In this document: one piece after another, positions 1 through 8,500 of the stretch | Layout: each line of letters starts with the position of its first letter | Numbering within the stretch: position 1 is the first letter of the stretch | NCBI RefSeq assembly: GCF_000383675.1 | Contig: NZ_KB911824.1 | Coordinates: 124,001-188,000 of the forward strand | From: Terracoccus sp. 273MFTsu3.1 | GTDB taxonomy: Bacteria; Actinomycetota; Actinomycetes; Actinomycetales; Dermatophilaceae | DNA length: 64,000 nucleotides | Direction: 5' to 3' | Position numbers and translations under genes: made by a program | Notes under the pieces: generated by a model | What the model was told of the DNA's origin: nothing | Databases searched by the model: none | Seen by the model: only the letters and a program-made list of their open reading frames with translations

Positions 1-826
1 CCCGGCACCGGGGCGCCCTGCTCCGAGCGCGCTCCTGCACCCCGAGGGGTGGTATGCCGCGTGGCTCGCGCTGCCCGAGGCCGACCGTGGGCACCTGCGC
101 ACCTACACGGCCCGTGCCGTCGAGGGGGAGGGGGACGACCGCCATCTCGTCGTCGACTTCGTCCTGCACGGTCACGGCCCGCGCGATGCAGCCGGCGCAG
201 CTGCCGGTCCCGCCGGAACGTGGGCGGCGGGCGCCGCCGTCGGCGACGAGATCGGCCTGCTCGCGCCGCGCCGCGGTCAGGAACGCGCCTTCGGAGGCAT
301 CGAGTTCGACCCGGGGACGGCGAGGCGTCTCGTCCTCGTCGCCGATGAGACGGCGCTCCCCGCCCTCGCCTCGATCGTCGAGTCCCTGCCGGCGGGCACC
401 CGGGGCGTGGCCGTCGTGGAGGTGCCCGACGCCACGGACTTCCTCGACGTCCGCTTCCCTCCCGGGATCGAGCGTCACTGGATCGCTCGCGGGACCCGAC
501 CGCGGGGTGAGCAGACCCTTGCCCTGCTGCGTGCGTGCCTGGGCCTGCAACCGGACGAGCGCGCCGTCGCGGACGTGGCGGGCCTCGGTCCTGGCGTCGA
601 CCTCGACGAGGACGTGTGGGAGACCCCGGTCCACAGCTCCTCGGGTGCCGAGATCACGACGGTGAGCAGCGCGCCGGTGCGGGCGGACGTCAGGGAGACG
701 TACGCGTGGGTCGCCGGTGACTCCGACACGGTCAAGGCCTGTCGACGGCTCCTCGTGGGCGAGGGCGGCATGGACCGTCCGCAGGTGGCCTTCATGGGGT
801 ACTGGAAGCAGGGACGCGCCAGCTGA
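1..826 (+). CDS. siderophore-interacting protein (SIP/ViuB family), 5' end outside the window
   Basis: The open frame enters from the left edge (first full codon at base 2) and stops at 826, so the N-terminal part is missing. Visible parts match the SIP family of FAD-dependent ferric-siderophore reductases. A RTYTAR motif is followed by a DFVLHGHGP segment and WAAGAAVGDE, as in the flavin-binding barrel. ADETALPAL then begins the NAD(P)H-binding half, and the frame ends with a GYWKQGRAS tail. By family knowledge it releases iron from imported siderophores in the cytoplasm. The frame contains one copy of the dispersed GTATGCC motif (52-58, Trp-Tyr-Ala). Assignment is firm; the exact substrate is unknown. 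Confidence 0.85.
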   Translation, partial: PAPGRPAPSALLHPEGWYAAWLALPEADRGHLRTYTARAVEGEGDDRHLVVDFVLHGHGPRDAAGAAAGPAGTWAAGAAVGDEIGLLAPRRGQERAFGGIEFDPGTARRLVLVADETALPALASIVESLPAGTRGVAVVEVPDATDFLDVRFPPGIERHWIARGTRPRGEQTLALLRACLGLQPDERAVADVAGLGPGVDLDEDVWETPVHSSSGAEITTVSSAPVRADVRETYAWVAGDSDTVKACRRLLVGEGGMDRPQVAFMGYWKQGRAS

Positions 827-1006
827 GCAGCGCCTTCTCCACCCCGCCCGGACGGCGCGTCGCGGCACGGCGCGCCGACCGGCATACGGCCGCTTGCGCT
901 CGACGGGCCCGGGCAGGGGAGAATGCGCTGTGCGGCCACCGTCGTCCGCAGGTCGCCACGCCGTGGCGCCGCGGCGCTGCCGCGACCGAACGACGGAAGA
1001 AGGTCC

Positions 1007-3178
1007 ATGGAGATCTGGCCGGGCAAGCCCTACCCACTCGGAGCGACGTACGACGGTTCGGGGGTCAACTTCGCCGTCTTCTCCGAGGTCGCCGAACGGA
1101 TCGAGCTCTGCCTGCTCGACGACGACCTGAACGAGACGCGCCTCGACCTGCCCGAGACGGACGGCTTCGTGTGGCACGGCTACGTCCCCTACGTCCAGCC
1201 GGGGCAGCGCTACGGCTTCCGGGTGCACGGGCCCTACGACCCCGCGAACGGTCACCGGTGCAACCCGAGCAAGTTCCTGCTCGACCCGTACGCCAAGGCG
1301 ATCGAGGGCCAGGCCGAGAACGACCAGTCGCTCTACTCGTACACCTTCGGCGACCCCAAGGCCGCGACGACGACGAAGATCAACACCGACGACAACGTGC
1401 GCCACACAATGCACTCGATCGTCATCAACCCGTTCTTCGACTGGGGCGACGACCGCCCGCCGCGCCACGAGTACCACGAGAGCATCATCTACGAGGCCCA
1501 CGTCAAGGGCCTGACGATGCTCCACCCGGAGATCCCCGAGGAGATCCGCGGCACGTACGCCGGCATCTCGCACCCCGCGATGATCAAGCACCTGAGCGAC
1601 CTGGGCATCACCGCCATCGAGCTCATGCCCGTCCACCAGTTCGTCCAGGACGCGCCGCTCGTCGACCGTGGCCTGTCGAACTACTGGGGCTACAACACCA
1701 TCGGCTTCCTCGCGCCGCACAACGAGTACGCCGCCGGTGGGCAACGCGGCCAGCAGGTGCTCGAGTTCAAGGCGATGGTCAAGGCGCTGCACGCGGCGAA
1801 CATCGAGGTCATCCTCGACGTCGTCTACAACCACACCGCCGAGGGCAACCACATGGGCCCGACGCTGGCGTTCCGCGGCCTCGACAACAACAGCTACTAC
1901 CGCCTCGTCAGCGACGACCTCAGCCACTACTACGACACGACGGGCACCGGCAACAGCCTCCTCATGCGCAGCCCGCACGTGCTGCAGCTCATCATGGACT
2001 CGCTGCGCTACTGGGTCACCGAGATGCACGTCGACGGCTTCCGCTTCGACCTCGCCGCGACCCTGGCTCGCCAGTTCCACGAGGTCGACAAGCTGTCGGC
2101 CTTCTTCGACCTCATCCAGCAGGATCCGGTCGTCAGCCAGGTCAAGCTCATCGCCGAGCCATGGGACGTCGGCGAGGGCGGCTACCAGGTCGGCAACTTC
2201 CCGCCGCTCTGGACCGAGTGGAACGGCAAGTTCCGCGACACGGTGCGCGACTTCTGGCGCGGAGAGGGAGGCGCCCTCGGCGAGTTCGCCTCTCGTTTCA
2301 CCGGATCCAGCGATCTCTACGAGCACTCGGGCCGCAAGCCGATCGCGTCGATCAACTTCGTGACGGCCCACGACGGCTTCACCCTGCGCGACCTCGTCTC
2401 CTACAACGACAAGCACAACGAGGCCAACGGCGAGGGCAACAACGACGGGGAGAGCCACAACCGTTCGTGGAACTGCGGCGTCGAGGGGCCCACCACCGAC
2501 CCGGTCATCCGCGACCTGCGGCTGCGCCAGCAGCGCAACTTCCTCACGACCCTGCTCTTCTCGCAGGGCGTGCCGATGATGCTCCACGGTGACGAGCTCG
2601 GCCGCACCCAGGGCGGCAACAACAACGGCTACTGCCAGGACAACGACATCTCGTGGATCCAGTGGGTCCTCGACGAGGACGACCAGAAGCTGCTCGTCTT
2701 CACCCAGTCGCTCGTCAAGCTGCGGCGGGAGCACCCGGTGTTCCGGCGTCGCCGGTTCTTCGCCGGCAGCGCCGACCACGGCGGTGAGAGCGAGCTCGGT
2801 GACATCGCCTGGTTCACTCCGGAGGCGCAGCACATGGACGAGGAGGCCTGGAGCAACGGGCTCGCCAAGTCGCTCATGATCTTCCTCAACGGCTCGGCCA
2901 TCCCCGAGCCGGACCCACGCGGGCAGCAGATCCTCGACGACTCGTTCCTCGTCATGTTCAACGCCCACGACGAGCCGCTGACCTTCACGCTGCCCGACGA
3001 GGAGTACGGCGCCGAGTGGATCCCGGTCATCGACACCGCCCTGCACGAGGTCGAGGCCAACCACCTCGACGCGACGTGGCAGATCCAGGTCCAGCCGCGC
3101 AGCATCGTCGTGCTGAGGTGCCCGCGCGAGATCGTCTCGCCCATCATCCCGGGCGTCACGGAGGAGGCCACCGCGTGA
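1007..3178 (+). CDS. glgX: glycogen debranching enzyme GlgX/TreX (GH13)
   Basis: A 723-residue isoamylase-type debranching enzyme that hydrolyses alpha-1,6 branches and feeds linear maltodextrins to TreY and TreZ. The ATG at 1007 was chosen because a purine-rich GAAGAAGG lies just upstream and the protein then starts at the usual CBM48-like segment (YPLGATYDGSGVNFAVFS). GH13 catalytic residues are visible: nucleophile Asp348 in GFRFDLA, acid/base Glu384 in LIAEPWDV, and Asp456 in TAHDGFTL. The long insert after Asp456 (NEANGEGNNDGESHN) is typical of GlgX/TreX. It is the first gene of a three-gene operon; its TGA overlaps the GTG start of treY. Confidence 0.95.
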   Translation: MEIWPGKPYPLGATYDGSGVNFAVFSEVAERIELCLLDDDLNETRLDLPETDGFVWHGYVPYVQPGQRYGFRVHGPYDPANGHRCNPSKFLLDPYAKAIEGQAENDQSLYSYTFGDPKAATTTKINTDDNVRHTMHSIVINPFFDWGDDRPPRHEYHESIIYEAHVKGLTMLHPEIPEEIRGTYAGISHPAMIKHLSDLGITAIELMPVHQFVQDAPLVDRGLSNYWGYNTIGFLAPHNEYAAGGQRGQQVLEFKAMVKALHAANIEVILDVVYNHTAEGNHMGPTLAFRGLDNNSYYRLVSDDLSHYYDTTGTGNSLLMRSPHVLQLIMDSLRYWVTEMHVDGFRFDLAATLARQFHEVDKLSAFFDLIQQDPVVSQVKLIAEPWDVGEGGYQVGNFPPLWTEWNGKFRDTVRDFWRGEGGALGEFASRFTGSSDLYEHSGRKPIASINFVTAHDGFTLRDLVSYNDKHNEANGEGNNDGESHNRSWNCGVEGPTTDPVIRDLRLRQQRNFLTTLLFSQGVPMMLHGDELGRTQGGNNNGYCQDNDISWIQWVLDEDDQKLLVFTQSLVKLRREHPVFRRRRFFAGSADHGGESELGDIAWFTPEAQHMDEEAWSNGLAKSLMIFLNGSAIPEPDPRGQQILDDSFLVMFNAHDEPLTFTLPDEEYGAEWIPVIDTALHEVEANHLDATWQIQVQPRSIVVLRCPREIVSPIIPGVTEEATA

Positions 3179-5604
3179 GGTATGCCAGCGCACCCGTCTC
3201 GACCCACCGGCTCCAGCTCGAGCCGGACTTCACCCTCGACGACGCGGTCGCGCAGGTGAGACACCTTGCGGCACTGGGGATCACGCACGTCTACCTGTCG
3301 CCGGTCCTGCAGGCCACCGTCGGCTCCAAGCACGGCTACGACGTCACCGACCACACGTCGGTGGCGGAGGGGCTCGGCGGTGACGCCGGCTTCGCCCGCC
3401 TCGTCGAGGCGGCCCACGAGGCCGGGCTCGGCGTCGTCGTCGACGTCGTGCCCAACCACATGACGACGCCGACGCCGCTCTCGCTCAACCGCCCGCTGTG
3501 GTCGGTGCTCCGCGAGGGCCGGCAGTCGGCATACGCCACGTGGTTCGACGTCGACTGGGACGCCCAGGACGGGCGCGTCCTCATGCCCGTGCTCGGCGCC
3601 CCGCTCGACGAGGTGCTGGCGGCAGGGGAGATCTCGGTCCGGACCCACGAGGGCGAGCCGGTCGTGACGTACTACGACCACGTCTTCCCGCTCGCGCCGG
3701 GCACTGACCCCGGGCTGCCGATCGGTGACCTGCTTGACGCGCAGCACTACCGCCTCGCGTCGTGGACCGTCGGCGACTCCGAGCTGAACTACCGCCGCTT
3801 CTTCGACGTCACGTCCCTCATCGCGGTGCGCGTCGAGGAGCCCGAGGTGTTCGACGCTACGCACGCCCTCCTCGTCGACGGGATCCGCTCCGGCGCCATC
3901 GACGGGCTGCGCATCGACCACCCGGACGGACTCGCCGACCCCGAGGGGTACCTCGAGCGGCTCGGTGACGCGACGGGCGACGCCTGGGTCGTCGTCGAGA
4001 AGATCCTCGAGGGTCACGAGCACCTTCCACATGCCTGGCGGACGGCCGGCACGACCGGTTACGACGCCCTGCTGCGCATCGGCGGGCTCTTCGTCGATCC
4101 CGCCGGGGCCGGGCCCCTCGACGACCTCTCGACCGAGCTGCTCGGGGAGCGGCAGGACCTGGGAGCGATCGTCACGCAGTCGAAGCGGTGGGTCGTGCAG
4201 GTCATGCTCGCCGCCGAGGTGAACCGGCTCATGCGTCTCGTCGCGCGTGCGCGGCCGGACCTCGACGAGGCCGCCGCGCGCGAGGTGCTCGAGGCGATGC
4301 TCGTCGGCATGGACCGCTACCGCGTCTACGTGCGGCCCGGAGCAGCTGCTGCGAGCGAGGACGCTGCCGAGCTGCGGGCGGCGGCGACGCGTGGTGCGGA
4401 GAGTGCGTCGGGTGCCCTGGCAGAGGCTGTCGTCGACGGACTCGTCGACCTCGCTCTCGGCGTGGGAGATTCGCAGGACGACGGGGCACGCGACGAGGTC
4501 GTCGTGCGCTTCCAGCAGACGTGCGGCCCGGCCATGGCCAAGGCGATCGAGGACACGGCGTACTACCGGTACGTCCGGCTTGTCGGGCTCAACGAGGTCG
4601 GCGGCGACCCGACGCAGGTAGGGGTGCCGACGGCGGACTTCCATCGTTTCGCCGAAGACCTGCTCGGTGAGTGGCCGCAGTCGATGACGACGCTCTCGAC
4701 GCACGACACGAAGCGGTCCGAGGACGTGCGGGCGCGGCTCTTCGTGCTCGCGGAGCGGCCCGAGGCGTGGGCGACCTGGGTGCGTACGGCACGAGAGCTG
4801 GCGGCACCGGTCCGCGCCGAGGAGCTCGACGCGCTCACCGAGTACTTCCTCTGGCAGACCGTCGTCGGGGCGTGGCCGATCAGTGAGGAGCGCCTGCAGG
4901 CCTACGCGCTCAAGGCGATCCGCGAGTCGAAGCTGCACACGCGCTGGACCGAGCCGAACGAGGCCTACGAGTCGGCGGTCGAGCGGTTCGTCTCGGGCGT
5001 CGTCACGACGCCGGCCATCGTGGCGCACGTCGAGGCCTGGGTCGGCTCGACGGAGCGCGCGACGCGAGCCAACGTGCTCGGCCAGAAGCTCGTCCAGCTG
5101 ACGATGCCGGGCGTGCCCGACGTCTACCAGGGCACCGACCTCGTCGACCTGTCGCTCGTCGACCCCGACAACCGGCGGCTCGTCGACTACGCCGACCGGC
5201 GAGACCGGCTCGCCCGGCTCGACGGCGGGGCGACGCCCGCGGACCTCGACGACGAGAAGCTGCTCGTCACGACGGCTGCCCTGCGCACGCGCCGTGAGTG
5301 GCCCGAGTGCTTCACGGGCGAGGACGCGACCTACGTCCCGGTCGAGACCGGCTCCGAGCACGTCGTCGCCTTCGGGCGGGGCACGGCTGAGGGACTCGGG
5401 ACTGTCACCGTCGTGACCCGCCTCGCGGGTCGCCTCTCCGACGCGGGCGGCTTCGGGGACGCCGCCCTCGACCTCCCCGACGGCCGGTGGTCCGACGTCG
5501 TCTCCCCACGCACGTTCGACGGGGGCCCCACGCGTCTGGCCGACCTCATCGGCGACGAGGGCCTGCCCGTCGCGCTGCTCGTGCGGGTACGGGAAGAGTC
5601 ATGA
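3175..5604 (+). CDS. treY: maltooligosyl trehalose synthase TreY
   Basis: An 809-residue GH13 enzyme that isomerises the reducing-end alpha-1,4 bond of maltooligosaccharides to the alpha,alpha-1,1 bond of a trehalosyl unit. The GTG at 3175 overlaps the glgX stop and gives the usual start, STHRLQL. Catalytic residues are visible: Asp248 in GLRIDHPDGL, Glu275 in VVVEKIL and Asp511 in LSTHDTKRSED. The large C-terminal part (LWQTVVGAWPI, TMPGVPDVYQGTDL) is characteristic of TreY. It overlaps treZ by an ATGA, so translation is coupled. It carries two copies of the GTATGCC motif (3180, 3528), one at codons 3-4. Confidence 0.96.
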   Translation: MRYASAPVSTHRLQLEPDFTLDDAVAQVRHLAALGITHVYLSPVLQATVGSKHGYDVTDHTSVAEGLGGDAGFARLVEAAHEAGLGVVVDVVPNHMTTPTPLSLNRPLWSVLREGRQSAYATWFDVDWDAQDGRVLMPVLGAPLDEVLAAGEISVRTHEGEPVVTYYDHVFPLAPGTDPGLPIGDLLDAQHYRLASWTVGDSELNYRRFFDVTSLIAVRVEEPEVFDATHALLVDGIRSGAIDGLRIDHPDGLADPEGYLERLGDATGDAWVVVEKILEGHEHLPHAWRTAGTTGYDALLRIGGLFVDPAGAGPLDDLSTELLGERQDLGAIVTQSKRWVVQVMLAAEVNRLMRLVARARPDLDEAAAREVLEAMLVGMDRYRVYVRPGAAAASEDAAELRAAATRGAESASGALAEAVVDGLVDLALGVGDSQDDGARDEVVVRFQQTCGPAMAKAIEDTAYYRYVRLVGLNEVGGDPTQVGVPTADFHRFAEDLLGEWPQSMTTLSTHDTKRSEDVRARLFVLAERPEAWATWVRTARELAAPVRAEELDALTEYFLWQTVVGAWPISEERLQAYALKAIRESKLHTRWTEPNEAYESAVERFVSGVVTTPAIVAHVEAWVGSTERATRANVLGQKLVQLTMPGVPDVYQGTDLVDLSLVDPDNRRLVDYADRRDRLARLDGGATPADLDDEKLLVTTAALRTRREWPECFTGEDATYVPVETGSEHVVAFGRGTAEGLGTVTVVTRLAGRLSDAGGFGDAALDLPDGRWSDVVSPRTFDGGPTRLADLIGDEGLPVALLVRVREES

Positions 5605-7424
5605 CCTCCGACACCCTCACCGTCTGGGCCCCGTCGGCGTCCCGGGTCGACGTCGTCGTCTCGCGCGTCGACGGCTCGGGTGCGGAGCCGACCTCGGCGG
5701 CGCAGCGGCACGCCATGACCGCCGCCGACGGTGGCTGGTGGACGTGGGTGCGCTCCGACGACGCCACCCTCGACTACGCCTTCAGCATCGACGGCGGCGA
5801 CGCCCGACCCGACCCGCGCAGCGCCTGGCTGCCACACGGCGTCCACGGCGCGAGTCGCACCTTCGACGCGGCGGCCCATGCCTGGGCCGACGGTGCGTGG
5901 CGCGGCACCCGTGACGGCCGTGGTGTCCTCGGCGGCGTCGTCTACGAGCTGCACATCGGGACGTTCACTCCGGAGGGCACCTTCGACGCGGCGATCGCCC
6001 ACCTCGGGCACCTCGTCGAGCTCGGGGTCGACGTCGTCGAGGTCATGCCCGTCGCCGCCTTCGGAGGCACGCACGGCTGGGGCTACGACGGGGTCGCGCC
6101 GTATGCCGTCCAGCAGAGCTACGGCGGCCCGGCTGCGTTCCAGCGCTTCGTCGACGCGTGCCACGCGCGCGGCCTCGGCGTGTGCCTCGACGTCGTCTAC
6201 AACCACCTCGGTCCGACCGGCAACTACCTCGCCGAGTTCGGGCCGTACTTCACCGACACCCACACGACACCGTGGGGTCCGGCCGTCAACCTCGACGCGG
6301 CCGGCAGCCACGAGGTGCGGCGCTGGGTCGTCGACAACGCCCTCCGGTGGTTCCGCGACTTCCACGTCGACGCACTCCGGCTCGACGCCGTGCACGAGCT
6401 GCGCGACGAGTCGGAGCCCCACATCCTCGCCCAGCTCTCCGACGAGACCGCCTCTCTCGCAAAGGAGCTCGGTCGGCCACTCGACCTCATCGCCGAGAGC
6501 GACCTCAACGACGCCGTCATGGTGATGCCCACGGCCGAGGGTGGTCGTGGCATGACGGCCCAGTGGGACGACGACATCCACCACGCCCTCCACGTCGCGC
6601 TGACCGGCGAGACGCAGGGTTACTACGCCGACTTCGCCGGCGGCAACGAGGCCTGGCCCGAGGGCGGGCCCATCTCGGTGCTGGCCAAGACGCTCACCGA
6701 CGCCTTCCTGCACGACGGTCGGGTCTCCACCTTCCGGGGTGAGGTCTGGGGTGCACGGGTCGACCCGGAGACGCGGTCGGGGCACGAGTTCCTCGCCTAC
6801 CTGCAGACCCACGACCAGGTGGGCAACCGCGCGACGGGCGACCGCATCAGCGACCAGGTCTCGCCCGGGCAGCAGGCGATCGGCGCCGCCCTCTACCTGC
6901 TCTCACCGTTCACGGCCATGGTCTTCATGGGCGAGGAGTGGCGCGCGAGCACTCCCTTTGCGTTCTTCACCTCGTTCGAGGAGGAGTGGCTGGCCGACGC
7001 CGTGCGTTCCGGCCGGCGTAGCGAGTTCGCCGCCCACGGGTGGGACGAGGCCGACGTCCCGGACCCGCAGGACCCCGCCACCCGGGCGCACAGCGTGCTC
7101 GACTGGAGCGAGCCGAACGCGCCGGGACACAACGAGATGCTCCACTTCTACCGGGAGCTCATCAAGGTGCGGCGCACGCAGCCGGATGTCGCCTCCGGTG
7201 ACCTGCGTGCCACGACGGTGACCTTCGACGAGACGGCCCGCTGGATGATCATGTCGCGCGGGTCGGTGCACGTGGTGGCCAACCTCGCAGGCCGCGCCGG
7301 CGTCGTTCCGTTCGCCGGCGAGGTCGAGCACGTGCTCGCCTCGTGGGGGCGGTCGCCGATCGTCGACTCGCACGGTGTCAGCCTCGACGGCCACGACGTC
7401 GCCGTCCTGCGCACGACTCCCTGA
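5601..7424 (+). CDS. treZ: maltooligosyl trehalose trehalohydrolase TreZ
   Basis: A 607-residue GH13 enzyme that releases trehalose from the maltooligosyl-trehalose made by TreY. The ATG at 5601 overlaps the treY stop. An N-terminal CBM48-like domain (LTVWAPSASRVDVVV) precedes the barrel. Active-site residues are Asp262 in ALRLDAVHEL, Glu299 in LIAESDLND and Asp405 in QTHDQVGNR. The gene closes the glgX-treY-treZ operon, which by family knowledge is enough to convert glycogen to free trehalose. It faces tesB, which ends only 55 bp away on the other strand; no clear terminator was seen in that gap. Confidence 0.96.
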   Translation: MTSDTLTVWAPSASRVDVVVSRVDGSGAEPTSAAQRHAMTAADGGWWTWVRSDDATLDYAFSIDGGDARPDPRSAWLPHGVHGASRTFDAAAHAWADGAWRGTRDGRGVLGGVVYELHIGTFTPEGTFDAAIAHLGHLVELGVDVVEVMPVAAFGGTHGWGYDGVAPYAVQQSYGGPAAFQRFVDACHARGLGVCLDVVYNHLGPTGNYLAEFGPYFTDTHTTPWGPAVNLDAAGSHEVRRWVVDNALRWFRDFHVDALRLDAVHELRDESEPHILAQLSDETASLAKELGRPLDLIAESDLNDAVMVMPTAEGGRGMTAQWDDDIHHALHVALTGETQGYYADFAGGNEAWPEGGPISVLAKTLTDAFLHDGRVSTFRGEVWGARVDPETRSGHEFLAYLQTHDQVGNRATGDRISDQVSPGQQAIGAALYLLSPFTAMVFMGEEWRASTPFAFFTSFEEEWLADAVRSGRRSEFAAHGWDEADVPDPQDPATRAHSVLDWSEPNAPGHNEMLHFYRELIKVRRTQPDVASGDLRATTVTFDETARWMIMSRGSVHVVANLAGRAGVVPFAGEVEHVLASWGRSPIVDSHGVSLDGHDVAVLRTTP

Positions 7425-7479
7425 CCTCACCCGGGTCGAGCGGCGCCGTCGGTCGCCGCGCCCGCACCAGGGATCTGCG

Positions 7480-8448
7480 TCACGACTCCTTGACGCGGAC
7501 CATGCCCTCCTGGGCAGTCGTGGCGACGAGAGTGCCGTCCTGGCTGAAGATCTCACCGATCGACAGGCCGCGACCGCTCACGGCCGACGGAGACTGCTGG
7601 GCGTAGAGCAGCCACTCGTCGAGGCGCACGTCGCGGTGGAACCACATCGAGTGGTCGAGGCTGGCGACCCGCAGGCGGCGGTCGGTCCAGACGAGACCGT
7701 GCCGGCGCAGCACGGGCTCGAGGAGCGAGTAGTCGCTCGAGTAGGCCAGGACCGCAGCGTGCAGCAGTGGGTCGTCCGGCAGCCGGTCGATGGCGCGCAT
7801 CCACACGTGGTTCGTCGCGACCTGCTCGGGCCCGGCGTCGAGGAACATGTTGCTCTCGACGGGTCGCAGCTCGATGGGCCGGGACTCGGCGATGTGCCGG
7901 GCGCCGGGGTGGTCGACGCCCCGGAACGCGTCGGCGAGGGAGGTGAGCCCATCGGGTCCGGCGACCTGTGGCATCGCGTTCTGGTGGTCGAGACCCCCGG
8001 CGCGCTCCTGGAAGGAGCACACCATCGACATGATCGGCGCACCCTTCTGCACGGCATGGACCCGGCGGGTCGAGAAGGAGTTGCCGTCACGCATCTCCTC
8101 CACGGCGAAGCGGATGGGCAGCGTGTCGTCGCCGGGACGCATGAAGTAGCCGTGCAGCGAGTGGATCGGCCGCGCGCCGTCGCCGTCGTTGAGGTCACGC
8201 ACCGTGATGCCGGCGGCCATGACGCACTGGGCGAGGACCTGACCACCGAAGACGCGCCCGTGGGGCATCTTCTGGGAGCGCCCCTCGAAGACCCGCGCGG
8301 ACGATGCGCCGATGGACTCCGCGGCGTCACGTCCACGGACGTCGGTGACGGCGATGTGCGCCGTGCCGACGTCACGGAGGGTCAGCACCTCGATGAGGTC
8401 CTCGAGTGGGGGCAGCGGGCGCGGTTCGGCGGGGGCGTCGGCACTCAC
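7480..8448 (-). CDS. tesB: acyl-CoA thioesterase II (TesB family)
   Basis: A 322-residue double-hotdog thioesterase hydrolysing medium and long acyl-CoA to free acid and CoA. Family signatures include VFGGQVLAQCVMAA and HSLHGYFMRPGDDTLPI in the first hotdog, and LDHSMWFHRDVRLDEWLLY, containing the HSxWFH signature, in the second. The start is a GTG at 8448. It lies 52 bp after the RecQ-like gene on the same strand, so the two may be co-transcribed, though no functional link is evident. Length is slightly above the E. coli enzyme because of an N-terminal extension. Confidence 0.93.
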   Translation of the reverse strand: MSADAPAEPRPLPPLEDLIEVLTLRDVGTAHIAVTDVRGRDAAESIGASSARVFEGRSQKMPHGRVFGGQVLAQCVMAAGITVRDLNDGDGARPIHSLHGYFMRPGDDTLPIRFAVEEMRDGNSFSTRRVHAVQKGAPIMSMVCSFQERAGGLDHQNAMPQVAGPDGLTSLADAFRGVDHPGARHIAESRPIELRPVESNMFLDAGPEQVATNHVWMRAIDRLPDDPLLHAAVLAYSSDYSLLEPVLRRHGLVWTDRRLRVASLDHSMWFHRDVRLDEWLLYAQQSPSAVSGRGLSIGEIFSQDGTLVATTAQEGMVRVKES

Positions 8449-8500
8449 AGGTCGACCCTAGTGGCCCCGGACGACTGCTCGCTGCGGCCCGCGACCCGCG

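Noticed and set aside
2629-5361. 910-codon frame opposite treY
   Set aside because: It overlaps a firmly identified enzyme and its translation is low-complexity charged sequence; it is a mirror of codon bias.
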